DNA from: Pseudooceanicola sediminis
Lineage (GTDB): Bacteria; Pseudomonadota; Alphaproteobacteria; Rhodobacterales; Rhodobacteraceae
Direction of reading: 5' to 3'
NCBI RefSeq assembly: GCF_003575965.1
Contig: NZ_QWJJ01000017.1
Location: 47,102-111,101, forward strand
Length of the DNA stretch: 64,000 nucleotides
The notes beneath the pieces are model-generated. The model had not been told where the DNA came from. It worked only from the letters and a program-made list of their open reading frames with translations, and made no database searches. This document shows positions 1 to 9,032 of this stretch, one piece after another. The first letter of the stretch is position 1. Every line of letters begins with the position of its first letter. The position numbers and the translations under genes are program-made.

Positions 1-164
1 AGGTTGCGCAGGCGCCGCTTGGTCTCGGGGCTTTCAGGCAGCCCCCCGGCGGCCAGCGGTTGCACCAGCCCGCCGATCGGCAGCGTCAGCGCGTAATTTC
101 CACCGGCGTGCCAAAAGCACCGCTCGTCCCAGTAGAACCCTGTCTTGTGACCCGTGGTTGACAT
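1..164 (-). CDS. Class II histone deacetylase-family protein (N-terminal part)
   Basis: Only the first 54 codons are inside the window; the gene runs off the left edge. The translation opens MSTTGHKTGFYWDERCFWH and continues with GGNYALTLPIGG and a GLPESPETKRR stretch. That is the typical N-terminus of bacterial class II deacetylase (acetoin-utilisation/HDAC-like) hydrolases of Rhodobacterales, in which the WDERCFWH segment lines the active-site entrance. These are zinc amidohydrolases acting on acetylated amines or lysines; the catalytic residues lie outside the window. The ATG at 164 is preceded by a GGAGG ribosome site about 6 bases upstream. The family call rests on the N-terminus alone. 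Confidence 0.75.
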   Translation of the reverse strand, partial: MSTTGHKTGFYWDERCFWHAGGNYALTLPIGGLVQPLAAGGLPESPETKRRLRN

Positions 165-288
165 CAAGGTACCTCCGCTGTCTGTCCTCGGGCACAGACT
201 GGCCTGTCCGCAACGGGGCTGCAAGGCCGGCCGCCCCCTCGGTCCAGCCCCGCATCCCCTTGAAAGCCCCTTGAAAGGAGGCACCGCC

Positions 289-594
289 ATGGCCACCGAT
301 CTGCCCTCTCTCAAGCATCTCGCGCAGCCGGGCGCCGAGATTGCCGTCCGGGTCACGCCCCGGGCCGCCCGCAACCGCATCCTGATCGACGCTGACGGCG
401 CGCTGCGCGTCTACGTCACCACGGTCCCCGAGGATGGCAAGGCGACGGAGGCGGTGCGTAAAATTCTGGCAAAGGCGCTCGGGGTGCCGAAAACCGCGCT
501 GATCCTGCTGCGCGGCACCACCTCGCGCGACAAGGTGTTCCGGATTGACGCCCCGCGGGGCGGTCAGTCGATGCTGGACGGGGTCAGGCTATAG
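289..594 (+). CDS. DUF167 (UPF0235/YggU) family protein
   Basis: A 101-residue protein with the DUF167 pattern: an AEIAVRVTPRAARNRI strand, then VYVTTVPEDGKATEAVRKILAKALGVPK and a final GTTSRDKVFRI. YggU-type proteins are small alpha/beta proteins of unknown function, often near cell-division or recombination genes. The start chosen is the ATG at 289 behind AAAGGAGG. Earlier in-frame starts lack a ribosome site and would add an unconserved tail. Its last 31 bases overlap the end of the convergent small gene on the other strand. Confidence 0.85.
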   Translation: MATDLPSLKHLAQPGAEIAVRVTPRAARNRILIDADGALRVYVTTVPEDGKATEAVRKILAKALGVPKTALILLRGTTSRDKVFRIDAPRGGQSMLDGVRL

Positions 595-806
595 CTGCCC
601 TCGGGCAGGTTCAGCGCCGCGCTCAGATCACGCAGCTGCGCCATCGACAGGGTCACCTTGCGCATTTCGTCCAGCCGCGCGTCATATTGTTCGACCGTGA
701 TGCACTCCTCGAAGGCATTGATGACAATATCCTCTTGTAACGGCGCGGGGCCATCATCAACTAGGGTCACAACGGTGCAGTCGAATTCATGCTCGATGGT
801 AAACAT
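564..806 (-). CDS. Conserved hypothetical protein (80 aa)
   Basis: An 80-residue acidic protein starting MFTIEHEFDCTVVTLVD and containing a DIVINAFEECITVEQYD segment and an LPEGSYSL ending. I recognise the pattern as a small protein common in roseobacters but know no function. It has no signal peptide or membrane segment. It converges on the DUF167 gene with a 31-base tail-to-tail overlap and is divergent from the M48 lipoprotein gene. The initiator ATG is at 806. It could be a spurious reading frame, but its residue composition looks like a real protein. Confidence 0.6.
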   Translation of the reverse strand: MFTIEHEFDCTVVTLVDDGPAPLQEDIVINAFEECITVEQYDARLDEMRKVTLSMAQLRDLSAALNLPEGSYSLTPSSID

Positions 807-941
807 GACCGCAGCTTAGCGGCATCCCCATGGGCGCGAAATCACCAATTTCGGCATAGGCGGCTTTTCCGGCTGTGCCCGTGGAACCGCTGCACTACCA
901 TGGTCCCCGTGACCAACAGGAAAGAAACCGAGGACGTGCTT

Positions 942-1655
942 ATGAAGGGTTTGAGGGTCGCCTGTCTCCTGCTCGGGCTGGTGGCGGTGGCCGGGTGCAC
1001 GACGCCCCCCCTGCAACAGGGCCGCGCCGGGGCGATCGACAGCGCCTTTCCCTCGCGGCTCGATGCCGATTCGGCGGCGCGTCAGTTCGCCCAGGTCGTC
1101 AGCACGGTCGAACCCGTGGCGGAACGCTATTGCCGCGCCGCCCGCGCCGACCGGAAATGTGATTTCCACATCATCGTCGACACCCGGCGGCGCAGCGCGC
1201 CAAACGCCTTTCAGACGCTGGATGACAACGGCGAACCTGTTCTGATCTTCACGCTGTCGCTGATCGCGGACATGCGCAACCCCGACGAACTGGCCTTCGT
1301 GATGAGCCACGAAGCCTCGCATCACATCCGCGATCACCTGTCGCGCCAGCGCGCCAATGCCGATACCTCGGCGCGCCAATACGGCCAGGCCGCGGCCAGC
1401 AAGGGGGCCTCGCGCGCCGCAATCCGGCGGGCCGTCGCGCTCGGGGCGGAACTCGGCGCGCGCAGCTACTCGAAACAGTTCGAGCTTGAGGCAGATTACC
1501 TCGGGGCGCAGATCGCGCGCTCGGCCGGCTACAATCCGCTGCGCGGCGCGCAGTATTTCCAACGCCTTCCCGACCCGGGCGAGGAATTCCAGAGCAGCCA
1601 CCCCCCGAATGCCGAACGCATGGCCACCGTCCGCGCCGCCCTGCGCCAGAACTGA
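942..1655 (+). CDS. M48-family metalloprotease lipoprotein
   Basis: A 237-residue protein with a lipoprotein signal: MKGLRVACLLLGLVAVAGC, where the lipobox VAGC puts the lipidated cysteine at residue 19. The zinc-peptidase motif HEASH (residues 123-127) is followed by HIRDHL. A downstream FELEADYLG segment provides the third zinc ligand typical of M48 (Oma1/LoiP/YcaL-like) peptidases, which do quality control of outer-membrane proteins. It is probably anchored in the periplasm. The ATG at 942 has a GAGGA site 7 bases upstream; a longer frame upstream lacks one. It is transcribed alone, with the SLC13 permease gene convergent. Confidence 0.85.
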   Translation: MKGLRVACLLLGLVAVAGCTTPPLQQGRAGAIDSAFPSRLDADSAARQFAQVVSTVEPVAERYCRAARADRKCDFHIIVDTRRRSAPNAFQTLDDNGEPVLIFTLSLIADMRNPDELAFVMSHEASHHIRDHLSRQRANADTSARQYGQAAASKGASRAAIRRAVALGAELGARSYSKQFELEADYLGAQIARSAGYNPLRGAQYFQRLPDPGEEFQSSHPPNAERMATVRAALRQN

Positions 1656-1714
1656 TACCGCCCGCAACCGGCCCCCCGGCACGACACCGGCGCGACACCG
1701 GCGGGCCGCTGCGG

Positions 1715-3493
1715 CTACAGCGGCCACATCAGCTGAATGGCGAAACTGACGATCAGCCCCATCGACAGGTTCAGCGGGATGCCGATTTTCAGAAAGTCGG
1801 TAAACTTGTAGCCGCCGGGACCATAGACCAGCATGTTGGTCTGGTACCCGATGGGCGTCGCGAAACTGGCCGAGGCCGCGATCATCACGGCAATCACCAG
1901 CGGGCGCGGCTCGATCCCCATGGCCTGCGCCAGGCCCGCCGCAATCGGCGTCATCACCACCGCCACGGCGTTGTTCGACACCAGCTCCGTCAGGACCGAG
2001 GTCAGCAGATAGATCGCCCAGATCACCAGGAATCCCGGCAGCTTCGACACCAGCGGCGCCAGCGTGTTGACGATCAGCGCCACCGCCCCCGTGTGTTCCA
2101 GCGCGGCCCCGATGGCCAGCATGGAAAAGATCAGCGCCAGCAGACGACCGTCGACAAACTCGAACGCCTCGTCGGCGTCGATGCACCTGGTGATCAACAC
2201 GATGGTTACGGCAAACAGCGACAGCAGGAAAATCGGCGCGATGCCCAGCCCCGCCAGCGCCACGATGGCCAGCAACGCAATGATGGCAATCGGGGAATGA
2301 CTGCGCCGATAGGCGCGTTCGGTCGGCGCGCTGACGTCGACCATGTCCATCTCGCGCGCAAGGCGGCGGATGTCCTCGGGCGCCCCTTCCAGCAACAGCG
2401 TGTCGCCCACCCGCACCACCAGCTGATCCAGCTGCTGACCGATGTTCTGGTTGCGCCGGTGAACCGCCAGCGGATAGACCCCGTAGCGCCGCCGCAGCCG
2501 CAACGAGCCGAGCGCGCGCCCCACCATCTTGCAGCCCGGCGTGATCAGCACCTCGACCGTCGTCGTCTCGACCGTGCTGACCTGATCGACGCGCTTCAGT
2601 TCCTTGTTGCGTTGCAGCGAAAGCAGCTCGGTCATCTGGGTGCGCAACACCACCCGGTCCCCCACCTGCAATTCGACACCGGCCAGATTGCGCCGCAGCG
2701 ACTGGTCGCCGCGCACCACGTCGATCAGCCGGACACCTTCGCGCTTGAACAGCTGCACACCGGTGACTTCGCGCCCGATCAGGTTGGAATCCGGCGGGAT
2801 CACCGCTTCGGTAAAGAATTTCATCCGGGACCGCGTCGACAGCATGGACGCCATCGAATCCCGCTCGGGCAGCAGCCATTTCGACATGACCCGCATGTAG
2901 AACATGCCCCACACCACGACGATGATGCCGATGGGCGTGACCTCGAAGATCCCGAAGGGTTCCAGCCCCTGCGCCCGCGCCACGCCGTCCACCAACAGGT
3001 TGGTCGATGTGCCGATCAACGTCAGCGTGCCCCCCATGATCGCCGCATAGCTCAGCGGGATCAGCAGTTTGGAGGCCGAGATATTCAGCACCCGCGCCAT
3101 CTGCACGAACACCGGGATCATCACCACGACAACCGGCGTATTCGACACGATGGCCGAACTCAGCAGCACAAAGGCGAACATCCCCGTGATTGCGAACTTG
3201 GGTCGCCTGCTCGCCTGAGACGAGGCCAATCGCGTGAAACTTTCCAACGCCCCCGTGCGCACCAGCGCCCCCATGACGATGAACATCGCCGCGATGGTCC
3301 AGGGGGCCGGGTTGGCCAGCACCGGCAGGGCAAGGTCGTAGGGCAACAGCCCCAGCAGCAGCATCAGCGACACACCGGCCAGCGCAACCACTTCAGTCGG
3401 ATAATATTCTTTAACAAATAGAACGAACATCGCCCCGACGACGCAAAGCGTCAAAATCGCCTGGGCGGTCTCCGTCAATGGCAGTATCGGCAT
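1715..3493 (-). CDS. SLC13/DASS-family permease with two TrkA_C domains
   Basis: A 592-residue membrane protein. The N-terminal half has hydrophobic segments from MPILPLTETAQAILTLCVV onward, including a SNTPVVVVMIPVF loop and a GTSTNLLVDG motif typical of the citrate/sulfate (DASS) transporter fold. The centre carries two soluble TrkA_C-like modules (roughly residues 200-370; QVGDRVVLR and RVGDTLLLEG). The C-terminal half repeats the transporter fold with TELVSNNAVAVVMTPI and ATPIGYQTN. This layout is that of sodium-coupled anion permeases (sulfate, dicarboxylate or selenate-like substrates). The specific substrate cannot be read. The ATG at 3493 is chosen because the hydrophobic N-terminus begins there. 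Confidence 0.85.
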   Translation of the reverse strand: MPILPLTETAQAILTLCVVGAMFVLFVKEYYPTEVVALAGVSLMLLLGLLPYDLALPVLANPAPWTIAAMFIVMGALVRTGALESFTRLASSQASRRPKFAITGMFAFVLLSSAIVSNTPVVVVMIPVFVQMARVLNISASKLLIPLSYAAIMGGTLTLIGTSTNLLVDGVARAQGLEPFGIFEVTPIGIIVVVWGMFYMRVMSKWLLPERDSMASMLSTRSRMKFFTEAVIPPDSNLIGREVTGVQLFKREGVRLIDVVRGDQSLRRNLAGVELQVGDRVVLRTQMTELLSLQRNKELKRVDQVSTVETTTVEVLITPGCKMVGRALGSLRLRRRYGVYPLAVHRRNQNIGQQLDQLVVRVGDTLLLEGAPEDIRRLAREMDMVDVSAPTERAYRRSHSPIAIIALLAIVALAGLGIAPIFLLSLFAVTIVLITRCIDADEAFEFVDGRLLALIFSMLAIGAALEHTGAVALIVNTLAPLVSKLPGFLVIWAIYLLTSVLTELVSNNAVAVVMTPIAAGLAQAMGIEPRPLVIAVMIAASASFATPIGYQTNMLVYGPGGYKFTDFLKIGIPLNLSMGLIVSFAIQLMWPL

Positions 3494-3943
3494 AATATGC
3501 GCCCTGTCAGAACTTCGGACCCATCTAGGCCATGCGGCCCCCGCCGTGCAAGCGCGGCGTTCGAATGCGCCCCCGGCAGGCCCCCGAACCCGGACCAGCG
3601 GCCAGCGCCTGTGCAAATGATCACCGTCCGCCCGAGTCCCGGTCCCGGTCCCGGATCGTATCGCGCTCCTGACCTGCTCCTGACCGGCGCGGGCCCTGCC
3701 CTCCCGCTCCCCGCCCCCGGATCGCCCGGCGCTCGCGCCTCTCGCCACGCCTCTCGCCACGACACGCAGTCGGATTGCGGACCGGGTTGCGCCAGATCGA
3801 TCGCCGGACAGCCTTCGCCACGTCAACCGATCGCACGCTCTGCGCGGCACCTCGGCCATGGCAAGGGCTGAAAAAGATCGGTCAGCGCACCGTTCGGATA
3901 CCGTCAAGATACCGACGCAGGCACCGACGTTCCGTTTTTGGGG
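3494..3943. other. Intergenic region with microrepeats
   Basis: About 450 bases between the SLC13 start and the stop of the YmdB-like gene, with no convincing gene. It contains several tiny tandem duplications: GTCCCG three times at 3636-3653, a GCTCCTGACC pair near 3664-3685, and a 12-base GCCTCTCGCCAC pair at 3737-3760. It also holds one copy of the CGGTATC-type repeat at 3888-3930. Short frames here have the biased composition of shadows. Confidence 0.6.
3888..3930 (-). repeat. Phased CGGTATC repeat, copy 1
   Basis: On the minus strand it reads CGGTGCC, then CGTCGGTATCTTGA, then CGGTATCCGAA, then CGGTGC, with units about 11 bases apart. The core matches the copy at 15154-15194 almost base for base. 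It lies just downstream of the YmdB-like stop codon. Function unknown. Confidence 0.6.
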
Positions 3944-4765
3944 TCAAACCGGGCCGGGACCCGATTGTTGCAGCCGCCCGCCCTGGCGCACCATTTCAAC
4001 CCGCGTGGCCTTTCCGGTGCGGTCGTCGGTCTCGACATACAGTCCCGAAAGCGTCGCCTCGCCCTCTGCCGGGGTAAAGCGACCCTTGACCATTCCGGTG
4101 ATGAATCGCCGCATCGGCTCGGATTTCTCCATGCCGATGACACTGTCGTAATCCCCGGTCATGCCAGCATCGCTCAGGTAGGCGGTGCCCTTGTTCAGGA
4201 TCTGCGCGTCCCCCGTCGGCACGTGTGTATGCGTACCCACGACCACACTGGCACGCCCGTCGCACCAATGGCCAAGCGCCATCTTTTCCGATGTCGCCTC
4301 GCAGTGCACATCGACCAGCGACGCCTGCACCATCCCGCCCATTGGGTGTTTTTTCATAATGAAATCAACGTGGCTGAACGGATCGTCAAAGGGGCGCTTC
4401 ATGAACACCTGGCCCAGAACCTGCGTCACCAACACCTTGCGACCGCCCCTTGCGTCGAACACGCGAAAGCCCCGGCCCGGGGCCTCCTTGGCAAAGTTCA
4501 GCGGCCGGATCACACGCGGCTCGGTCTCGATGAACTGCAACATGTCGCGCTGGTCAAAGGCATGATCGCCCAGGGTCACGCAATCGGCCCCGGCGTCCAG
4601 GATGCCCTTGGCATGGGCGCCGGTCAAACCCGCGCCATGACTGGCATTTTCGCCATTCACCACGACGAAATCCAGCTTCCAAGCCTCGCGCAGCTTGGGA
4701 AGCGTTTGCGCCACGGCGTCGCGCCCGGCGCGCCCCATGACATCTCCTAGGAACAGAATTTTCAT
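3944..4765 (-). CDS. TIGR00282-type metallophosphoesterase (YmdB-like)
   Basis: A 273-residue cytosolic protein starting MKILFLGDVMGRAGRDAV, with VVNGENASHGAGLT, TLGDHAFDQRD, VDVHCEATSEK and VVGTHTHVPTGDAQIL. These are the successive metal-ligand motifs of the YmdB/TIGR00282 calcineurin-like phosphoesterases, which hydrolyse 2',3'-cyclic nucleotides in the studied Bacillus member. The length matches the family. The ATG at 4765 has an AGGCGG site upstream. It is followed downstream by a repeat copy rather than a clear hairpin. Confidence 0.9.
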   Translation of the reverse strand: MKILFLGDVMGRAGRDAVAQTLPKLREAWKLDFVVVNGENASHGAGLTGAHAKGILDAGADCVTLGDHAFDQRDMLQFIETEPRVIRPLNFAKEAPGRGFRVFDARGGRKVLVTQVLGQVFMKRPFDDPFSHVDFIMKKHPMGGMVQASLVDVHCEATSEKMALGHWCDGRASVVVGTHTHVPTGDAQILNKGTAYLSDAGMTGDYDSVIGMEKSEPMRRFITGMVKGRFTPAEGEATLSGLYVETDDRTGKATRVEMVRQGGRLQQSGPGPV

Positions 4766-4848
4766 ACATACCGCCTAAGCACATGGGTCCACTCTGGCAA
4801 GCCCGGCCTTCGCACGTCGCAACGTCTCGCCGCGCCTTTCACGGCCTA

Positions 4849-5559
4849 TCAGCCCGGTTTGACGGGATAGCGCCGGGCCAGATCGCGCGCGGCGATCCTG
4901 TCCTGCGCGCACTCCGGTCCCTCAGCCCAAGGACGAAACCGCAAACGAAAGGCATTTAGCATGGCATCCCGTGATCCCTCACCCTCCAGTAGTGGATAGC
5001 CAAAGCCTTGCAGACTCTCACAAAAATCAGCGTCCTCCGCTGCCGCCGGATCAGGCCAGACGCTCAGCCCCGACCGCGCAAGGCGACGCCAGTCGAACCG
5101 CGCACCGGGGTCGACCTTGCGCAGGGGCGCCATGTCGGAATGGGCGATCACCCGTTCCGGGCCAATGTCCCAGCGGCGAAGGATTTGCGGCAGCAGCCAT
5201 TCCAGGCGGGCCATCTGCGCCTCGGAAAAGGGCGTGGTCCCGGTATTGGCCAGCTCAATTCCGATCGAGCGCGAATTCACATCCGTGACAGTGCCCCACT
5301 GGCCCGCCCCGGCGTGCCAGCCACGCTCCGCCTCGTCGACCAACTGCCAAAGCTGGCCGTCTTCACCAATCAGATAATGGCATGAGACGGGCGACAGCCC
5401 CTCGGGCGGACAAGGATCGCAGAGCCTCTGCAAGGCCGCCTCGGCCGTGATCATCGCAGTGTGATGCAGGACGACAATGTCGGGCAGCGCCCCGCCTCGG
5501 CGGGCATTCACATTCGCGGACGGCTGCCAGATTGCCCCGTCCTGCCGCCCCTGCGTCAA
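4849..5559 (-). CDS. N-acetylmuramoyl-L-alanine amidase (Amidase_2/AmiD-like)
   Basis: A 236-residue protein with an Amidase_2 (PGRP-like) domain: IVVLHHTAM gives the first zinc histidine, CHYLIGEDGQLWQLV follows, then RSIGIELANTG and VIAHSDMAPLRKVDPG with the last ligands. It cleaves the amide between muramic acid and the stem peptide. There is no obvious signal peptide, so it may act on anhydro-muropeptides in the cytosol or be exported another way. The start is TTG at 5559, two bases after the stop of the upstream lipoprotein gene, with a G-rich site before it. The two genes form an operon likely concerned with the cell wall. Confidence 0.85.
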   Translation of the reverse strand: MTQGRQDGAIWQPSANVNARRGGALPDIVVLHHTAMITAEAALQRLCDPCPPEGLSPVSCHYLIGEDGQLWQLVDEAERGWHAGAGQWGTVTDVNSRSIGIELANTGTTPFSEAQMARLEWLLPQILRRWDIGPERVIAHSDMAPLRKVDPGARFDWRRLARSGLSVWPDPAAAEDADFCESLQGFGYPLLEGEGSRDAMLNAFRLRFRPWAEGPECAQDRIAARDLARRYPVKPG

Positions 5560-5561
5560 GT

Positions 5562-6335
5562 TCAGCCCCCGGACGCCTTGCGGAACGGGGCCGGATCCCA
5601 GGAGCAGGCATAGCCGTCGCCATCGGGGTCGACGCCCATCCGGTCGCGCTCAGGCCCACCCTTCTTCAGGAAATCGGACTGCGCCAGATCGGGAGAGGGG
5701 TATTTCGCGCAATTCCGGTTGAAGCGGGATTCGGAAGCAATCGAGATACGCGAATAAAGCCGCTGACCCATGGGGTTGGATGTCTGCAACGCATAGGTCA
5801 CCAGGTTCGGCCCGGTGTCCACGCGCTGAGGCAGGGCGGTCGGGGCAATCTGTTCGTACTTGGCCCGGTTCTGCGCGATGAATTCCTTGTCCTGCTCGAT
5901 CGAGCGCTGCTCACCCACGGCTTCGAAGTTGTTTTCCTGCGAGATGCCCATGGCATTCACGGCTTCGGGCGGCGGGTTGGACGGGCTGGCCTGCAAGGGC
6001 ACCACGCCGGAATTCATCTGCGCCGACTGCAAGGCAGCCTGTGTTTCACGTGCAATATCAATCGCTTCGGGATCGCTGCCATAGGCAGGTGCGGCAGCCG
6101 TGGTCTGGGCCCCTGCGGGCAGCGTTTCCATGGCCGACAAAGGCTGGCTGGTCACCGCATCCGCAGCGGGAAGGCCACCGGTGGTGCCCTGGGAATTGCC
6201 CGCTTGCAGGATCATTTCGCGTTCGCGCGCATATTGGTTCAGGCTGCCATAGCTCGTCCCGGCGCCGCTGCTCGGCAAGGAGGGGCTACAGGCCGCAACG
6301 CCCAGAAGGGCCGTTCCCAGTATCAACACGCGCAT
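5562..6335 (-). CDS. Lipoprotein with Excalibur-like calcium motif
   Basis: A 257-residue protein with a lipoprotein signal (MRVLILGTALLGVAAC, lipidated Cys 16). A long, low-complexity, Ala/Pro/Gln-rich middle follows, then a C-terminal domain ending DPDGDGYACSWDPAPFR, a DxDxDGxxCE-like Excalibur motif. A conserved FNRNCAKYPSPDLAQSDFL stretch precedes it. The function is unknown; Excalibur motifs are thought to bind calcium. The ATG at 6335 has a GAGAG site 8 bases upstream; an in-frame ATG at 6353 lacks one. The next gene, an amidase, starts two bases after this stop, which suggests a shared envelope role. Confidence 0.8.
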   Translation of the reverse strand: MRVLILGTALLGVAACSPSLPSSGAGTSYGSLNQYAREREMILQAGNSQGTTGGLPAADAVTSQPLSAMETLPAGAQTTAAAPAYGSDPEAIDIARETQAALQSAQMNSGVVPLQASPSNPPPEAVNAMGISQENNFEAVGEQRSIEQDKEFIAQNRAKYEQIAPTALPQRVDTGPNLVTYALQTSNPMGQRLYSRISIASESRFNRNCAKYPSPDLAQSDFLKKGGPERDRMGVDPDGDGYACSWDPAPFRKASGG

Positions 6336-6418
6336 CGAAAACTCTCTCGTCATGGCTCGGATGGTCCAGCTGAATGTGCAAGACAGGACACCGGAAATCA
6401 CTCGCGGTATCCTGTCTG

Positions 6419-6446
6419 TTTCACGTCGGTATCTGGGCGGTACTTA
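6419..6446 (+). repeat. Phased CGGTATC repeat, copy 5
   Basis: Reads TTTCACGTCGGTATCTGGG then CGGTACTTACC in the plus direction. It shares the CACGTCGGTATC core and the 11-base step with the other copies. It overlaps the gatA stop codon by a few bases and sits upstream of the lipoprotein gene. It is the shortest copy. Confidence 0.5.
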
Positions 6447-7931
6447 CCACCATTTAGATGGCTTGGAAACAAAGCCTGCGGCCTGCTCCAACGCATAGGC
6501 GGTGTTCAGCAAATCGCCCTCTTCCCAGGGACGGCCGATCAGTTGCAGCCCCAGCGGCAGCCCCTTGGCATCGACACCGGCCGGTACCGAGATGCCTGGC
6601 AGACCGGCCAGGTTGACCGTGACCGTGAAGACATCGTTGAGGTACATCTGCACCGGATCCGCATCCGTCATCTCGCCCAGACCGAAGGCCGAAGACGGGG
6701 TCGCCGGGGTCAGAATGGCATCGACACCCGCCGCGAAGGCATCGTCGAAGTCCTTCTTGATCAGCGCACGCACCTTGCGCGCCCGGTTATAATAGGCATC
6801 GTAAAAGCCCGCTGACAGCACGTAGGTGCCGACCATGACGCGGCGCTGCACCTCATGTCCGAACCCTTCGGCACGGGTCTTTTCGTACATCTCGGTGATA
6901 CCGTCGCCGTGGCTCAGCCTGGCGCGGTGGCCATAGCGCACCCCGTCGTAGCGCGCCAGGTTCGACGATGCCTCGGCAGGCGCGATCACGTAATAGGCCG
7001 GCAGCGCGTACTTGGTGTGGGGCAGCGAGATGTCGACGACCTTGGCACCGGCATCGGCCAGCATTTCCTTGCCCGCGGTCCAGAGCGCGTCGATTTCGTC
7101 GGGAATACCGTCGAGGCGGTATTCACGGGGGATGCCGATGGTCTTGCCCTTGATGTCGCCGGTCAGCATCGCCTCGAAATTCGGCACGGGAATATCCATG
7201 CTGGTCGAATCCCTGGCGTCATAGCTGCACATCGTCTCAAGCATGATGGCGGCGTCGCGCACGTCCTTGGTCATCGGGCCCGCCTGATCGAGCGAGCTGG
7301 CGAAGGCAACGACGCCCCAACGGGAACACCGCCCATAGGTCGGCTTGATGCCGGTGATGCCGGTAAAGGCCGCAGGCTGGCGAATCGAGCCGCCGGTATC
7401 GGTGCCGGTCGCCGCAAGGCAGAGGTCCGCCGCCACGGCCGAGGCCGACCCGCCGGAGGAGCCACCGGGCGTCAACGCGGTATCGTCATTGCCGCGCCGC
7501 CACGGGTTCACCGCATTGCCATAGGCCGAGGTTTCGTTCGAGCTGCCCATGGCAAACTCGTCCATGTTCAGCTTGCCCAGCATGACCGCGCCCGCGTCGA
7601 ACAGGTTCTGCGTGACGGTGGATTCGTATTCCGGCTTGAACCCCTTGAGGATATTCGAGGCCGCTTGGCTCGGCACGCCTCTGGTGCAGAACAGATCCTT
7701 GATGCCAAGGGGGATGCCGCACATGTCTGGCGCATCGCCCGCCTGAATGCGCGCATCGGCGGCTTCGGCCTGCTGCATCGCAAGGTCGGGGGTGTTGTGC
7801 ACAAAGGCGTTCAGTGCGCCCGCCCCTTCGATGGCCGAGAGGCAGGCCGCGGTCAGCGCGGCGGCGGTCGTATCGCCCTTGCGCAGGGCATCGCGGGCGG
7901 CGGCGATGGTCAGGGTGTTGAGATCAGACAT
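6444..7931 (-). CDS. gatA: Asp/Glu-tRNA(Asn/Gln) amidotransferase subunit A
   Basis: A 495-residue amidase-signature enzyme. The Ser-Ser-Lys triad is visible: Lys78 in GIPLGIKDL, Ser158 in [11 protein letters not shown] and the nucleophile Ser182 in [12 protein letters not shown]. GatA releases ammonia from glutamine, which GatB uses to amidate mischarged tRNA. Length and motifs match GatA closely. It starts at 7931, where its ATG overlaps the gatC stop by one base (TAATG), so the two are translationally coupled. gatB is not in the window. Confidence 0.97.
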   Translation of the reverse strand: MSDLNTLTIAAARDALRKGDTTAAALTAACLSAIEGAGALNAFVHNTPDLAMQQAEAADARIQAGDAPDMCGIPLGIKDLFCTRGVPSQAASNILKGFKPEYESTVTQNLFDAGAVMLGKLNMDEFAMGSSNETSAYGNAVNPWRRGNDDTALTPGGSSGGSASAVAADLCLAATGTDTGGSIRQPAAFTGITGIKPTYGRCSRWGVVAFASSLDQAGPMTKDVRDAAIMLETMCSYDARDSTSMDIPVPNFEAMLTGDIKGKTIGIPREYRLDGIPDEIDALWTAGKEMLADAGAKVVDISLPHTKYALPAYYVIAPAEASSNLARYDGVRYGHRARLSHGDGITEMYEKTRAEGFGHEVQRRVMVGTYVLSAGFYDAYYNRARKVRALIKKDFDDAFAAGVDAILTPATPSSAFGLGEMTDADPVQMYLNDVFTVTVNLAGLPGISVPAGVDAKGLPLGLQLIGRPWEEGDLLNTAYALEQAAGFVSKPSKWW

Positions 7932-8218
7932 TATTCGACCACCTTCGGCACTGCAAAAAAGCCCTCTCGGGCATCGGGGGCATTCGACAGGATCCGGGCC
8001 TGCTGATCGCCTTCGGTCACGACATCCTCACGCCGTTTCAGGCGCTGCGGGGTGACCGAGGTCATCGGTTCGACGCCTTCGACATCGACTTCGTTCAACT
8101 GCTCGATAAAGCCGAGGATGGTATTGAACTCTTCCGCCAGCGCGGGAAGCTGGTCGTCTTCCACCTTGATACGGGCCAGTTTCGCAACGCGGGCCGCGGT
8201 TGCTGTGTCGATCGACAT
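7931..8218 (-). CDS. gatC: Asp/Glu-tRNA(Asn/Gln) amidotransferase subunit C
   Basis: A 95-residue protein with the full GatC pattern: [20 protein letters not shown], then [39 protein letters not shown] and the terminal [11 protein letters not shown]. GatC is the small stabilising subunit of the GatCAB complex. It is the first gene of the gatCA operon on the minus strand and overlaps gatA by one base. Confidence 0.97.
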   Translation of the reverse strand: MSIDTATAARVAKLARIKVEDDQLPALAEEFNTILGFIEQLNEVDVEGVEPMTSVTPQRLKRREDVVTEGDQQARILSNAPDAREGFFAVPKVVE

Positions 8219-8251
8219 GGAACGCCTCTTTCACTTGGATCGCGCACGGGT

Positions 8252-8926
8252 TTAGCGCCGCAAGGCCCCGCCCGCAAGCATATGGCGGGTTTGCATGTGA
8301 AACCTATAGGTCAGGATCATCCATCCCAGCATCGTGGCGTTCAGCAAATGCCAAAGGAAGTGCGTGCCGATGCCGTCGGTTGCGTCGCAAAGCGGCGCGT
8401 CGAGCGAGCGGAAGGTGAGCGAGAGCATCAACAAGGCGGCCCCCGCCGCCAGCCGCCCCGCCGTGGCGGGTGCCCGTTTCGCAAGCAGCGCCGCATAGAG
8501 GAAGATCAGCAGTGGCACCGGCATGTAGGCGGCGCTGGCGCCATAGAGCGGCAGCAGGCGCAGCACGGGCGTCAGCAGGACCGAGGCAGGCAGGAACAGC
8601 GCCGGGATCAACACGGCGACCCAGAGCGGCGCGCTGAAAAAGTGGCGCGTGGCGGCGAAGATGTAGATCAGGATGAACAGCAGGATGGGCAGGGTGTCGG
8701 CAATCCCTGCCCAGCCGGTCGCGAGGGTGTGAAACAGGCCCGATCCGACACCGATCACGAACAGCACGAGACAGAGCAGTCGCGCCAGCGGCAGACCGGC
8801 CACGGCGCGCCACAGCGCCAGCGCAACAGCGATGAAAGCAAGGTTGGTCAGCGCATTCAGCGGCTCGGCCCAGAGGCCGGGGCCAAGGCGTTCGCAATAG
8901 GCATCCACCTGCGCCATCAGGTCCAT
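8252..8926 (-). CDS. Ceramidase-like integral membrane protein
   Basis: A 224-residue protein with about seven hydrophobic segments. It carries SGLFHTLATGWAG (the GSxxFH-type motif) and GIGTHFLWHLLNA, which together resemble the histidine-containing motifs of the alkaline ceramidase/PAQR-related family (CREST superfamily). Such proteins hydrolyse lipid amides in eukaryotes; bacterial members are common in Alphaproteobacteria but little studied. An N-terminal CERLGPGLWAEPLNALTN segment also fits the family. The ATG at 8926 is preceded by an AAGGAAAG site. It is divergent from the UlaG-like hydrolase. Confidence 0.75.
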   Translation of the reverse strand: MDLMAQVDAYCERLGPGLWAEPLNALTNLAFIAVALALWRAVAGLPLARLLCLVLFVIGVGSGLFHTLATGWAGIADTLPILLFILIYIFAATRHFFSAPLWVAVLIPALFLPASVLLTPVLRLLPLYGASAAYMPVPLLIFLYAALLAKRAPATAGRLAAGAALLMLSLTFRSLDAPLCDATDGIGTHFLWHLLNATMLGWMILTYRFHMQTRHMLAGGALRR

Positions 8927-9032
8927 GGGTCTTTCCTTTCGTCCTTGCGACGCTAGTGTCTGGGCCAGAACAGACCCCGGACTGACCGCCAATCCTGACG
9001 GCAGGCTGGGTGCAAACCTTCGGAGGTTCAAC

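Noticed and set aside
2093-3421. 442-codon plus-strand frame opposite the SLC13 gene
   Set aside because: His/Gln/Arg-rich shadow without any domain; the minus-strand permease explains the region.
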